64,000 nt of DNA, taken from positions 1 through 64,000 of the forward strand of contig NZ_LQQP01000014.1 of assembly GCF_001619615.1 (NCBI RefSeq). The letters run 5' to 3'. Shown piece by piece: positions 36,297-45,168 of this stretch. Below the pieces are notes generated by a model that ran no database searches, was not told the DNA's origin, and worked only from the letters and a program-made list of their open reading frames with translations. The stretch is from Microbacterium sp. T32 (GTDB lineage: Bacteria > Actinomycetota > Actinomycetes > Actinomycetales > Microbacteriaceae). The position numbers and the translations under genes are program-made. Every line of letters starts with the position of its first letter. Position 1 is the first letter of the stretch.

Positions 36297-38309
36297 GTGA
36301 CCACTGCTGCCGTGTCGACCCCGACCACTCGAAGCACCCCGGTGATGACTCACCGCCAGATCCTGTTCGTCATCTTCGGGCTCATGGCGGGAATGTTCCT
36401 GTCCGCGCTCGACCAGACCGTCGTCGGAACCGCGATCCGCACGATCGGTGACGACCTCAACGGACTCAGCCAGCAGGCGTGGGTGACCACCGCCTACCTC
36501 ATCGTGTCGACGATCGCGACGCCGATCTACGGCAAGCTCTCCGACATCTTCGGCCGCCGTCCGCTGTTCATCATCGCGATCGTGATCTTCATCGTCGGCT
36601 CGATCGCCGCGAGCTTCTCGACCTCGATGATCGAGCTCTCCGCGTTCCGTGCGATCCAGGGCCTCGGCGCCGGTGGCCTGATGTCGATGCCGCTCGCCAT
36701 CATGGGCGACATCCTCGCTCCCCGCGAGCGCGCCAAGTACCAGGGCTACTTCCTCGCGGTCTTCGGCATCTCGTCGGTCGTCGGCCCGCTGGTCGGCGGC
36801 CTGTTCGCGGGCGCGCCCGAGATCCTCTTCCTCGCCGGCTGGCGCTGGGTGTTCCTCATCAACGTGCCGATCGGCCTCGTCGCCCTCGCCATCGTGGTGC
36901 GGTTCCTCCACATCCCGCGTCACCCCCACGGCGCCGTCCGCATCGACTGGTTCGGCGCGGCGACCGTCATCATCGCCCTGGTGCCGCTGCTGCTCGTCGC
37001 CGAGCAGGGCCGCGAGTGGGGCTGGACCTCGCCCATCGCCGTCGCCTGCTACATCGTCGGGGCCCTCGGCATCCTGGCGTTCATCCTCATCGAGCGCAGC
37101 ATGAAGGACGACGCGCTCATCCCGCTGAAGCTCTTCCGCTCCTCGACGTTCTCGATGGCGACGATCATCGGTGTCTTCGTCGGTTTCGCGATGTTCGGCG
37201 CGATGCTCACGCTCCCGCTGTACCTGCAGCTCGTGCTCGGCTCGAACCCGACCGAGAGCGGCTTCCAGCTGCTGCCGATGATCCTCGGCCTCATGATCTC
37301 GTCGATCGTGAGCGGCCAGATCATCTCGCGCACCGGCCACTACCGGATCTTCCCGACCATCGGCACGGCGTTCATGGCGCTGGGCTTCTTCACGCTCACC
37401 TTCATCAAGTACGACACGTCGTACTGGCTGATCGCCGGCGCGATGCTCCTCATCGGCCTCGGTCTCGGCCAGCTGATGCAGACGCTGACGATCGCGTCGC
37501 AGAACTCGGTCGGTCCGCGCGACATCGGTGTGGCGACCTCGGGCTCGACGTTCTTCCGTCAGATCGGTGGAACGCTCGGCACCGCGGTGCTGCTGTCGCT
37601 GCTGTTCACGCTCGTCCCGCTGAACCTCCAGACGAACTTCCGCGACCAGGGCACGCTGACGGACGCCCTGGATGCCGCGCTCGACCCGACCGTGGCGGCC
37701 GCTCCGGCCAACGCGGGCATCATGTCGAAGGTCTACGACCCGTTCGTCGAGAAGCTCACCGACGCGGCGCTGACGGGTGCGCAGGACGGCGTGCAGCAGG
37801 CGAAGGACGCCGCCTCCGCCGCCGTGGCGCAGCAGGTCGCGGCCGGGACGATCCCCGCCGCCGCGCAGGCGCAGGTCACGGCCGCCGCCGAGCAGCAGGC
37901 GATCCAGCAGGCCGCCACGGCGATCCAGGAGAAGCTGCTCGTCGCGAAGATCGCGGCGGACGGCACGGTGACGCTGGACTTCTCGGATGCCACCGCGCGC
38001 CGGGCCTTCGTCGACCAGGCCGTTCCGCAGATCATCGACAACATGTCGAGCTCGTCGGACTCGTCGTTCGACAACAGCACCATGGATGACACGTCGTTCC
38101 TGAACGGCGCCGACCCCCGCCTCACGAAGCCCCTGCTGGTGTCGTTCAACCAGTCGAGCGTCAGCGTGTACTGGGTCGCGATGGGAGTCGCGCTCATCGC
38201 CTTCGTCCTGACGCTGTTCTTCCGGACGCCCCCGCTGCGTGCGAAGTCGGCGCTGCAGGAGTCGGCCGACTCCGAGCGCAAGGCCGCCGAGGCCATCGCG
38301 CTCGGCTGA
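36297..38309 (+). CDS. DHA2-family (EmrB/QacA type) drug:proton antiporter with large external insert
   Basis: The 670-residue protein has 14 predicted helices. Motif A is YGKLSDIFGRR, motif C-like GISSVVGPLVGGLF follows, and DQTVVGTAI in helix 1 is the DHA2 motif D1. Between helices 13 and 14 is an insert of about 180 residues (from NLQTNFRDQG to LTKPLLVSFN) rich in Ala/Gln and ending in a Ser/Asp-rich stretch, predicted outside the cell. GTG at 36297 with GAGGA upstream is preferred to an ATG at 36246. It probably exports cationic or hydrophobic drugs. Confidence 0.9.
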   Translation: MTTAAVSTPTTRSTPVMTHRQILFVIFGLMAGMFLSALDQTVVGTAIRTIGDDLNGLSQQAWVTTAYLIVSTIATPIYGKLSDIFGRRPLFIIAIVIFIVGSIAASFSTSMIELSAFRAIQGLGAGGLMSMPLAIMGDILAPRERAKYQGYFLAVFGISSVVGPLVGGLFAGAPEILFLAGWRWVFLINVPIGLVALAIVVRFLHIPRHPHGAVRIDWFGAATVIIALVPLLLVAEQGREWGWTSPIAVACYIVGALGILAFILIERSMKDDALIPLKLFRSSTFSMATIIGVFVGFAMFGAMLTLPLYLQLVLGSNPTESGFQLLPMILGLMISSIVSGQIISRTGHYRIFPTIGTAFMALGFFTLTFIKYDTSYWLIAGAMLLIGLGLGQLMQTLTIASQNSVGPRDIGVATSGSTFFRQIGGTLGTAVLLSLLFTLVPLNLQTNFRDQGTLTDALDAALDPTVAAAPANAGIMSKVYDPFVEKLTDAALTGAQDGVQQAKDAASAAVAQQVAAGTIPAAAQAQVTAAAEQQAIQQAATAIQEKLLVAKIAADGTVTLDFSDATARRAFVDQAVPQIIDNMSSSSDSSFDNSTMDDTSFLNGADPRLTKPLLVSFNQSSVSVYWVAMGVALIAFVLTLFFRTPPLRAKSALQESADSERKAAEAIALG

Positions 38310-38360
38310 GGCTCGGGTGGGGTCGCGGCGCTCCCGCGTTGCGGCCCCACCGTCCCGCTC

Positions 38361-38425
38361 CATAAACGCTTCCCCTCGGCGTAAACGCTCTGTCCGGGCG
38401 TTTCTGCCGAGGGGGAGCGTTTATG
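38361..38425. repeat. Palindromic element family E, copy 1
   Basis: Outer arms CATAAACGCT (38361-38370) and AGCGTTTATG (38416-38425), middle stem CCCCTCGGC/GCCGAGGGG, inner stem AACGC/GCGTT and a nine-base loop. It lies in the 381-base convergent gap 38310-38690, which has no gene. The same gap holds a C-rich low-complexity block near 38461-38570. Confidence 0.8.
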
Positions 38426-38573
38426 GGTGGGAGCGGTGGATGCCACGGCACGATTTGCGCGCATCACCCCGCGCCCATCCCCGGCCCCGCGCCCGTCCCC
38501 GGCCCCACGCCCGGCCCCTGCCCCGGCCCCTGCCCCGGTCGCATCCGGGCCGGGTGGCATCCGGGTCCCCTCG

Positions 38574-38634
38574 TAAACGCTCGGCCTCGGCAGAAACGCC
38601 CTCGCCGAGCGTTTCTGCCGAGCGCGAGCGTTTA
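38574..38634. repeat. Palindromic element family E, copy 2
   Basis: Outer arms TAAACGCTC (38574-38582) and GAGCGTTTA (38626-38634), and a 14-base perfect inner stem CTCGGCAGAAACGC/GCGTTTCTGCCGAG with a nine-base loop. It shares the inner AACGC/GCGTT stem and loop length with copy 1. Confidence 0.8.
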
Positions 38635-38690
38635 TGCAGCCATGGGCGTCGGCCGCGACGGCGCAGCGCCGCCGCAATGCGGCCCGCGCG

Positions 38691-39071
38691 TCAGCTCTCG
38701 GGACGGGACGGGGCGGCGATCGAGCCGCCCTCCTCGGTGCGGTGCTGTAGGTCGTCGACGTACAGGCCGGCTTCGTCCATCGTCCGGTTGCGGTACGCGG
38801 CGCGGCCGACCATGTGCGCGGCCAGCGGGGCCGTGGCGAACTGGATGAGGACGATCGGGATGCCGAAAGCCAACGCCTCCCACGTGCGCACCGCCAGCAC
38901 GACCGCGGTGACGATCAGCAGCACGCCCAGCACCTGCGGCTTCGTCGCGGCGTGCAGGCGCGAGGGGACGTCGGGCCAGCGCAGCAGACCGATCGTCGCC
39001 GTCAGGCACAGCACCGCGCCGATCAGCACGAGCACGAGCGCGACGACGTCGAGGACCGATTCCAGGGTCAC
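38691..39071 (-). CDS. mnhG: Mrp sodium/proton antiporter subunit G
   Basis: The 126-residue protein has three membrane helices and the MnhG/PhaG pattern LIGAVLCLTATIGLLRWPDVPSRLHAATKPQVLGV. The C-terminal 35 residues are a hydrophilic tail. It is the last gene of the mrp operon; its GTG start overlaps the stop of mnhF. The subunit is required for assembly of the full antiporter. Confidence 0.95.
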   Translation of the reverse strand: MTLESVLDVVALVLVLIGAVLCLTATIGLLRWPDVPSRLHAATKPQVLGVLLIVTAVVLAVRTWEALAFGIPIVLIQFATAPLAAHMVGRAAYRNRTMDEAGLYVDDLQHRTEEGGSIAAPSRPES

Positions 39072-39334
39072 CGGGGGTTCTCCTTCCGCGCCACGAACCG
39101 CGCGACGGCGATCGATCCGAACACACCGACCGCCGCGATGATGAGCATCGCCGGGAGCGACCGGGTGTGGTGGTTGATGACCATGTCGGCGCCGAGGATG
39201 CAGACGACCTCGGTCAGCAGCACGTCCGCGGCGACCGCGCGGTCGAGGATCGACGGCCCGATCACGAGGCGGATGAGCGCGAGCACCGCGGCGACGGCGA
39301 ACACGACCAGGATGACGACGATGAGGGCGGTCAT
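39068..39334 (-). CDS. mnhF: Mrp sodium/proton antiporter subunit F
   Basis: The 88-residue three-helix protein has the MnhF signature IRLVIGPSILDRAVAADVLL and a short basic C-terminus (FVARKENPR). The ATG overlaps the mnhE stop by four bases and its own stop overlaps mnhG. Confidence 0.95.
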   Translation of the reverse strand: MTALIVVILVVFAVAAVLALIRLVIGPSILDRAVAADVLLTEVVCILGADMVINHHTRSLPAMLIIAAVGVFGSIAVARFVARKENPR

Positions 39335-39945
39335 ATCGGGGTCCGTCCGTCGCGGGGCGTCTCGGCTGCGCGGTGCGCGTGGTCGTCGGCATCCGCGATC
39401 TGCCGCCGGAGGTCGGCGAGCTGCGCGCGCGACCCCACGGCACGCGTGATGCGAGCCTCCCACCCGAGCACGACGCGGCGCTGGTGCTCGGCGTCCGCGT
39501 CGCTGCGGACGCCGATGGTGTGGAGGAACAGCGTGCGTCCCTCGCGGTCGACGTCGACGATGAGCGAACCCGGAATGAGGGATGCCGTGACCGCCGTGTG
39601 CGCCATGATCACGTCGTCGTCGACGCGGAGCGGGACGGCGATGATGGCCGCTCCGGGCGGGCGCCGGAAGTCCAGCACCTGCCACGCGACGACGAGCGAA
39701 CCGCGCACGACCGCGGCGAAGAACGTCACGACGAAGACGAGGCCGTACCAGAGGTTCAGGCGTCCCGACAGGTCGACCGGCGGCAGGCGGAACACGCGGG
39801 TCACGAAGACCGCGGCGAGGATGCCGGTGACGAACGCGAGCCACGTGAGCTGGCCCCACAGCAGCATCCACAGGGCCACCAGGACGACGAAGAACGGCAG
39901 CTGCTGCAGGAAGAAGCCGACCTGCGACCGGCGGGACGGGCTCAT
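39331..39945 (-). CDS. mnhE: Mrp sodium/proton antiporter subunit E
   Basis: The 204-residue protein has two or three N-terminal helices and the MnhE domain (WYGLVFVVTFFAAVVRGSLVVAWQVL; VTASLIPGSLIVDVD). The C-terminus extends about 45 residues beyond the usual length with a charged, helical tail. Start and stop overlap mnhD and mnhF. Confidence 0.94.
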   Translation of the reverse strand: MSPSRRSQVGFFLQQLPFFVVLVALWMLLWGQLTWLAFVTGILAAVFVTRVFRLPPVDLSGRLNLWYGLVFVVTFFAAVVRGSLVVAWQVLDFRRPPGAAIIAVPLRVDDDVIMAHTAVTASLIPGSLIVDVDREGRTLFLHTIGVRSDADAEHQRRVVLGWEARITRAVGSRAQLADLRRQIADADDHAHRAAETPRDGRTPI

Positions 39946-41498
39946 CGCTCGGCCCCCTCGTCCTGCAGCTGCACCAGCGTGATTCCCTCGGTGATGCGAT
40001 CGCCCGCGCGCAGGCACAGGTCGAGCAGCGGTCCCGCGAACACCGTCAGCGACAGCGTGACGACCACCATGCCGGCCGTCGCCGCGGTCATGATCTTCGG
40101 GATCGTGCGCCGTTCGGTCGAGATCGCGGCCGCGGGCGCGTTGCCGAGGTAGGCGATGCGTTCCGTGGTCTCGGCGGAGTCGTTCTCCTCGCGCCAGAAC
40201 GACAGGTTCCACGCGCGCATCAGGGCATAGAGCGTCAGGATCGAGGTCACGATGCCGCCGACGATCAGCACCATCATCACGGGCGTGCCCACCTGCGCGG
40301 CGGCGTCGAACAGCGCGTACTTGCCGATGAACCCGGAGAACGGCGGGAGCCCGCCGAGGTTGATGGCCGGGATGAAGTACAGCACCGCGAGCACGGGCGC
40401 GGCCCGCATGAGGCCCTTCACCTTGAGGATCGACGTGCTGCCCGCGCGGCGCTCGATGAGGCCGACGGCGAGGAACAGGGTCGTCTGCACGATGATGTGG
40501 TGGACGATGTAGTAGATCGTCGCCCCCACCGCGAGCGGGGTGTTGATCGCGAGTCCGAAGACCATGTAGCCGATGTGGCTGACGAGCGTGAACGACAGGA
40601 TGCGCTTGAGTTCGGCCTGCGCGACGGCGCCCAGGATGCCGACGATCATCGTCGCGAGCGCGACCATCATCAGCACGAAGTTGAGATCGTTCGCGACGAA
40701 CAGCTGCGTCTCGGTGCGGATGATCGCGTAGACGCCGACCTTGGTCAGCAACCCCGCGAACACCGCGGTGACCGGCGCCGGAGCGGTCGGATACGAGTCG
40801 GGCAGCCAGAACGACAGCGGGAAGACCGCCGCCTTGATCGCGAAGGCGAGCAGCAGCATGAGGTGCAGGATCGTCTGCACGTCCTGCGGCAGCTCGGCCA
40901 TGCGCTCGCTGATCTGCACCATGTTCACGGTGCCGAGGGCGCCGTAGACCATCGCGATCGCCGCGAGGAACAGGATCGACGACACCAGCGACACGACGAT
41001 GTAGACCACGCCCGTGCGGATGCGCGACTCGGTGCTGCCCAGGGTGATCAGCACGTACGAGGCGACGAGCAGGATCTCGAAACCGACGTAGAGGTTGAAC
41101 AGGTCGCCCGCGATGAACGCGTTGAAGATGCCCGCGCCGAGGATGAGGTACGCCGGGTAGAAGATCGAGACCGGGGTGTCCTCGTCGTTGTCGGCGGCGC
41201 CCTGACCGATCGAGAACAGCAGGACCGCGAGCAGCACGATCGCGGTGACCACCACGAGCAGCGCCGCGAGCACGTCGACGTACAGGACGATGCCGAGCGG
41301 AATCGGCCACGCCGCGATCGCCACCGCGATCGGACCGCTCGTGTCCACCGCGACCAGCAGGATCGCGCCGAGCACGAGCACCGTCGTCAACGACGCGACC
41401 GACACCAGGATCTGCGTCTTCTTCCGGCGGCCGAAGATGAGGTTGATCGCCGCGCCGAAGAGCGGGATGCCGACGAGCAGGGGGACCAGGGCGCTCAC
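39942..41498 (-). CDS. mnhD: Mrp sodium/proton antiporter subunit D
   Basis: The 518-residue protein is a NuoN/NuoM-like antiporter subunit with 14 helices. The key Glu in helix 5 (FEILLVASYVLI) and Lys residues in KAAVFPLSFWLPDSYP and in the LKRILSFTLVSHIGYM segment are present. It forms one of the two proton/sodium paths of Mrp. GTG start overlaps the mnhC stop. Confidence 0.95.
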   Translation of the reverse strand: MSALVPLLVGIPLFGAAINLIFGRRKKTQILVSVASLTTVLVLGAILLVAVDTSGPIAVAIAAWPIPLGIVLYVDVLAALLVVVTAIVLLAVLLFSIGQGAADNDEDTPVSIFYPAYLILGAGIFNAFIAGDLFNLYVGFEILLVASYVLITLGSTESRIRTGVVYIVVSLVSSILFLAAIAMVYGALGTVNMVQISERMAELPQDVQTILHLMLLLAFAIKAAVFPLSFWLPDSYPTAPAPVTAVFAGLLTKVGVYAIIRTETQLFVANDLNFVLMMVALATMIVGILGAVAQAELKRILSFTLVSHIGYMVFGLAINTPLAVGATIYYIVHHIIVQTTLFLAVGLIERRAGSTSILKVKGLMRAAPVLAVLYFIPAINLGGLPPFSGFIGKYALFDAAAQVGTPVMMVLIVGGIVTSILTLYALMRAWNLSFWREENDSAETTERIAYLGNAPAAAISTERRTIPKIMTAATAGMVVVTLSLTVFAGPLLDLCLRAGDRITEGITLVQLQDEGAER

Positions 41499-42118
41499 GC
41501 GCGATCACCGTCTTCCGGGTCTCGGGTGTCGTCCTCGGATGCCACGGGCTCGGCGGATCCCTCGGGTCGCCGCGTGTCGCCCTGCGGCCGGTCGCGGCCG
41601 ACGGCCACGCGGTCGACCGGGGCGTCGTCGACGAGCTGCGAGAGGTCGCCCGCGTGCAGCACCCGGATCGGTGAGACGGCGTCGCCGATGAAGTCGGTGG
41701 TGACGTCGGTGTCGTCCGAGCGCGACTCCTCGTCCATGGCATCCTCCGGCTCGGCGGCCGTGCGGGCGCGGATCGCGACGTCTTCCGCGTCGTCGACGAC
41801 GGTGTCGGCCTGGCCGAGCTGCCACGAACGGTAGATGAGCGCGAGGAGGAACGCGGAGATGCCGAACGTGATGACGATCGCCGTGAGCGCGAGCGCCTGA
41901 GGCAGGGGATCGGCCATGTCCGCGGCATCCGTCTTCCCGTCGTCGTAGAACGGCGCGAGCGCGGGCCGTCCCATGACGATGAGCAGCAGCAGATTCGCCG
42001 CGTTGCCGAGCAGCAGGAACCCGATCAGCACGCGCGTGAGGCTGCGCTCCAGCATCGCGTACACGCCGCAGGCGAAGAGCACCGCCATGACGATGATGAG
42101 GACGAATGAGATACTCAC
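41495..42118 (-). CDS. mnhC: Mrp sodium/proton antiporter subunit C with acidic C-terminal extension
   Basis: The first 110 residues form the three-helix MnhC/NuoK-like core (MLERSLTRVLIGFLLLGNAANLLLL; DPLPQALALTAIVITFGISAF). A hydrophilic tail of about 95 residues follows, rich in Asp, Glu, Arg and Thr (VVDDAEDVAIRAR to DPEDGDRA). Family members are usually near 115 residues, so the total of 207 is unusual. It overlaps mnhA and mnhD at both ends. Confidence 0.93.
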   Translation of the reverse strand: MSISFVLIIVMAVLFACGVYAMLERSLTRVLIGFLLLGNAANLLLLIVMGRPALAPFYDDGKTDAADMADPLPQALALTAIVITFGISAFLLALIYRSWQLGQADTVVDDAEDVAIRARTAAEPEDAMDEESRSDDTDVTTDFIGDAVSPIRVLHAGDLSQLVDDAPVDRVAVGRDRPQGDTRRPEGSAEPVASEDDTRDPEDGDRA

Positions 42119-45072
42119 GGCACCGTCACCGTCCCGGTGTCGGTCCCGGCGTCGGCGGCGATGTCGGCGGCATCCTTCGACTGCCGGTCGACCTCGGCGC
42201 CGAGGCTGCGGAGGACGTCGAGCACGAGACCGATCACGACGAGGTAGACGCCGACGTCGAAGATCGTGCTGGTGACGAACTCCCAGTGCCCGATGAGCGG
42301 CAGTTCGCCCTCGAACGTGAAGCTCTGCAGCGGCGCGTAGCCGAAGAACAGCGGCACGATCGCGCACAGCACTGCGAGCGACATGCCCGCGCCGAGGAGA
42401 CGTCCGGCGTCGGTGGGGGCTGCGGCGCCGAGCTCCCAGCGTCCGCCCGCGATGTACCGCATGACGAGGCCCATACCCGCGACGAGGCCGCCGGCGAAGC
42501 CGCCGCCGGGGAGGTTGTGCCCGGCGAAGAGCAGGTAGAGGGAGATGAGCATGATCGCGTGGAACAGCACGCGGATGATGATCTCCATCAGGATCGACCG
42601 ATTCTCGGGTTGCACCTTCGCGCCCGACACGAGCCAGGCCCGCGGCGCGTCGGTCTCTCCCGCACGCTGCGCGCGCACGCCGCTGTCGGTCTCGACCAGC
42701 GGTCGCCGACGTCCGAGGCCCACGCGACTGCGGGCGGTGCCCGAGCGCCGGCGCGAGAGGTTGTCGCTGCGGTCGGTGATGAAGACGAGGGATGCCACGC
42801 CCGTGGCGGCCAGGATGAGCACCGACAATTCGCCCATGGTGTCCCAGCCGCGGAGGTCGACGAGCGCGACGTTGACGACGTTCTTGCCGTGACCGATCTC
42901 GTACGCCAGGGGCGGCCACTCGAGCGATATGGGCGCGTCCTGTCGCGCGCCGGTCGCGACGACGGCGACGAGCGCCATCGTGAGGCCGACGCCGACGCCG
43001 AGCGCGGCGCGCGCAATCGGGGCGACCGAGGCGTTGTGCTCGCCCATGCGCGCGGGCAGACGCCGCAGCACGAGCGCGAACACGACGAGCGTGATGGTCT
43101 CGATCAACACCTGCGTGAGCGCGAGGTCGGGGGCGCCGCTCGTCGCGAACAGCACGACCATGCCGAGGCCGGTCACCGACACCAGTGCGACGCCCGTGAA
43201 GCGCTTGGGCGCGCGGACCGCGAGGATGCCGGCGGCGATCATCACCGGAGCGGCGAGGAGCTGCGCGGGCGACTGCCACGCGTCGAGCTGCGCACGCCAT
43301 TCGTCGGACGCGAGCAGCGCCGTGCCCTCGGCCACGACGAGGACGACGAAGATCGTCCCGACGTAGAACGGCAGTGAACCGCGCTGGAACCGCGCCGTCG
43401 TCCACTCCGACGACCGGTCGATCGCGCGCAGCACGCCGTTGTACGCGTCGTTCGCCGTGAAGGGCAGCATCCGCTTGCGCTTGTGCAGCTGCGTGCGGCG
43501 CACGAGCCAGAAGATCCCGGCGCCGAGCGCGAGCGTGCCGAGCGAGAGGAACAGCGCCGGCTCGAGGCCGTGCCAGAGCGCCAGGTGGTAGGGGTACTCC
43601 GGGGCCGGGACGCCCGCGGTCGCCTCGGGGACGGTGTCGGCGTACGGCGCGAGCCATCCGTCGACGATCGGAGCGAGGAAACCGAGCGCCAGCGTCGCCG
43701 CCGACAGCAGCACGGGCGAGGCGAGGAATCCGATCGGCGGGTCGGGCCACTCGGTGCGCTCGATGGACTTCTTGGTCCAGAACGCCCCCCAGAGGAATCG
43801 GATGCCATACCCCGCCGTGAGAGCCGATCCGGCCACGACACCGATCAGCGCGACGATGCCCCACGGCGCGCCTTCGGTCGCCTCGTGCCAGAGCGCGGTG
43901 AGCGCGGTCTCCTTCGCGACGAAACCGAAGGCCGGGATGACACCGGCCATCGAGGCGATCGCGATGAACGCGGCGGTCGCCATGACGGGTGCCTGGCGAC
44001 CGACGCCGGACAGTTCGCCGATGTCACGCGTGGAGAGCTGGCGGTCGATCACGCCGACGACGAGGAAGAGGCACGACTTGAACAGTGCGTGGCTGAGGAC
44101 CAGCGCGATGCCGGCGAGAGCGGCATCCCGCGTGCCGTATCCGAGCATCACGGTGAGGAAGCCGAGCTGACTCACCGTGCCGAAGGCGAGGATGCGCTTG
44201 AGGTCGCGTTCGCGGAGCGCCTGGAAGCCGCCGAGCAGCATCGTGAAGACGCCGAGCGTGATGAGCGTGGGGCGCCAGAACGGGGTGTCGGCGAAGCCGG
44301 GGGCCAGGCGCGCGATCAGGTAGATGCCCGCCTTCACCATGGCCGCGGCGTGAAGGTAGGCGCTCACCGGCGTCGGGGCGGCCATCGCGCCGGGGAGCCA
44401 GAAGTGGAACGGGAAGATCGCGGACTTGCTCAGCGCCCCGACGAGGAGGAGCAGCACGGCGACGTCGACGACGGGCCCGACGGGCGGGTCGGCGAGGATC
44501 GCGGACAGGCTCGTGGTGCCGGCCTGGACGACCATGAGCACGACGCCGATCAGCATGACGAGCCCGCCGAGCGTCGTCACCAGGAGGGCCTGGAGCGCAG
44601 CCCGGCGGCTGGCGGCACGTCCGTGGTAGTACCCGATCAGCAGGTACGACAGGACGCTCGTGACCTCCCACAGCATGATCAGCACGACGATGTCGTCGGT
44701 GAGCACGAGGCCGTACATCGCCCCCGCGAAGGCGAGGAGCACCGCGGAGAACTGCCCGACGCCCGTCGTCTTGCCGCGGAAGTACCAGCGGCAGTAGAGC
44801 ATCACGAGCGCGCCGACGCCGGTCACGATCAGCGTGAGGAGCCAGCCCAGAACGTCCATGCGCATCGAGAGCGTGACGCCGAGACCGGGGATCCAGGCGT
44901 ATTCCTCGAACGGAATGGCACCGGAGAGCACCGCCGGCGCGAGCACGATGGCGTGCGCGAAAGCGAGGGCGGGGAGGACGGCGGCGACGTAGAACGCTCG
45001 GGCGCCGATCCACGCGACGAGAACGGGCAGAAGCAGAGGAACGAGGGCGAAGGCGCCGAGGAATGCCAGCAC
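42115..45072 (-). CDS. mnhA: Mrp sodium/proton antiporter fused A-B subunit
   Basis: The 985-residue protein joins MnhA (NuoL-like, residues 1 to about 800) with MnhB (from about 825, EIIIRVLFHAIMLISLYLLF, HNLPGGGFAGGLVAGMGLV). The MnhA part has the Glu in MLWEVTSVLSYLLIG, Lys in SKSAIFPFHFWLPGAM, LKRILAFGTVSQLGFL and the DUF4040-like region ALTQVLIETITLVVFALVLRRLP. This fusion is known in group 2 Mrp systems. AGGAGG precedes the GTG. It leads the operon A(B)CDEFG, which exports sodium and protects against alkali. Confidence 0.95.
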   Translation of the reverse strand: MLAFLGAFALVPLLLPVLVAWIGARAFYVAAVLPALAFAHAIVLAPAVLSGAIPFEEYAWIPGLGVTLSMRMDVLGWLLTLIVTGVGALVMLYCRWYFRGKTTGVGQFSAVLLAFAGAMYGLVLTDDIVVLIMLWEVTSVLSYLLIGYYHGRAASRRAALQALLVTTLGGLVMLIGVVLMVVQAGTTSLSAILADPPVGPVVDVAVLLLLVGALSKSAIFPFHFWLPGAMAAPTPVSAYLHAAAMVKAGIYLIARLAPGFADTPFWRPTLITLGVFTMLLGGFQALRERDLKRILAFGTVSQLGFLTVMLGYGTRDAALAGIALVLSHALFKSCLFLVVGVIDRQLSTRDIGELSGVGRQAPVMATAAFIAIASMAGVIPAFGFVAKETALTALWHEATEGAPWGIVALIGVVAGSALTAGYGIRFLWGAFWTKKSIERTEWPDPPIGFLASPVLLSAATLALGFLAPIVDGWLAPYADTVPEATAGVPAPEYPYHLALWHGLEPALFLSLGTLALGAGIFWLVRRTQLHKRKRMLPFTANDAYNGVLRAIDRSSEWTTARFQRGSLPFYVGTIFVVLVVAEGTALLASDEWRAQLDAWQSPAQLLAAPVMIAAGILAVRAPKRFTGVALVSVTGLGMVVLFATSGAPDLALTQVLIETITLVVFALVLRRLPARMGEHNASVAPIARAALGVGVGLTMALVAVVATGARQDAPISLEWPPLAYEIGHGKNVVNVALVDLRGWDTMGELSVLILAATGVASLVFITDRSDNLSRRRSGTARSRVGLGRRRPLVETDSGVRAQRAGETDAPRAWLVSGAKVQPENRSILMEIIIRVLFHAIMLISLYLLFAGHNLPGGGFAGGLVAGMGLVMRYIAGGRWELGAAAPTDAGRLLGAGMSLAVLCAIVPLFFGYAPLQSFTFEGELPLIGHWEFVTSTIFDVGVYLVVIGLVLDVLRSLGAEVDRQSKDAADIAADAGTDTGTVTVP

Positions 45073-45129
45073 GAGTGGGCCTCCTCGGGGTCGACGGGCA
45101 GGTGCCCGGGCTCTCGGGGTGTCGGATCT

Positions 45130-45135
45130 ATTCTA
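45130..45135 (-). promoter_or_regulatory. -10 element for the mrp operon
   Basis: TAGAAT on the reverse strand, 57 bases before the mnhA start. The leader between contains the AGGAGG ribosome binding site. Confidence 0.45.
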
Positions 45136-45168
45136 CCCGGAGCATTCGTCTCCCCGGTCGGGTGATGC

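Noticed and set aside
34926..38363. A 1145-codon reverse-strand frame
   Set aside because: It lies opposite the YhgE/Pip, SRPBCC and DHA2 genes, is extremely charged, and has no start signal.
38461..38570. C-rich low-complexity block as a coding repeat region
   Set aside because: All frames give short Pro/Gly/Arg strings with no start signal; it is likely slippage-prone intergenic DNA.
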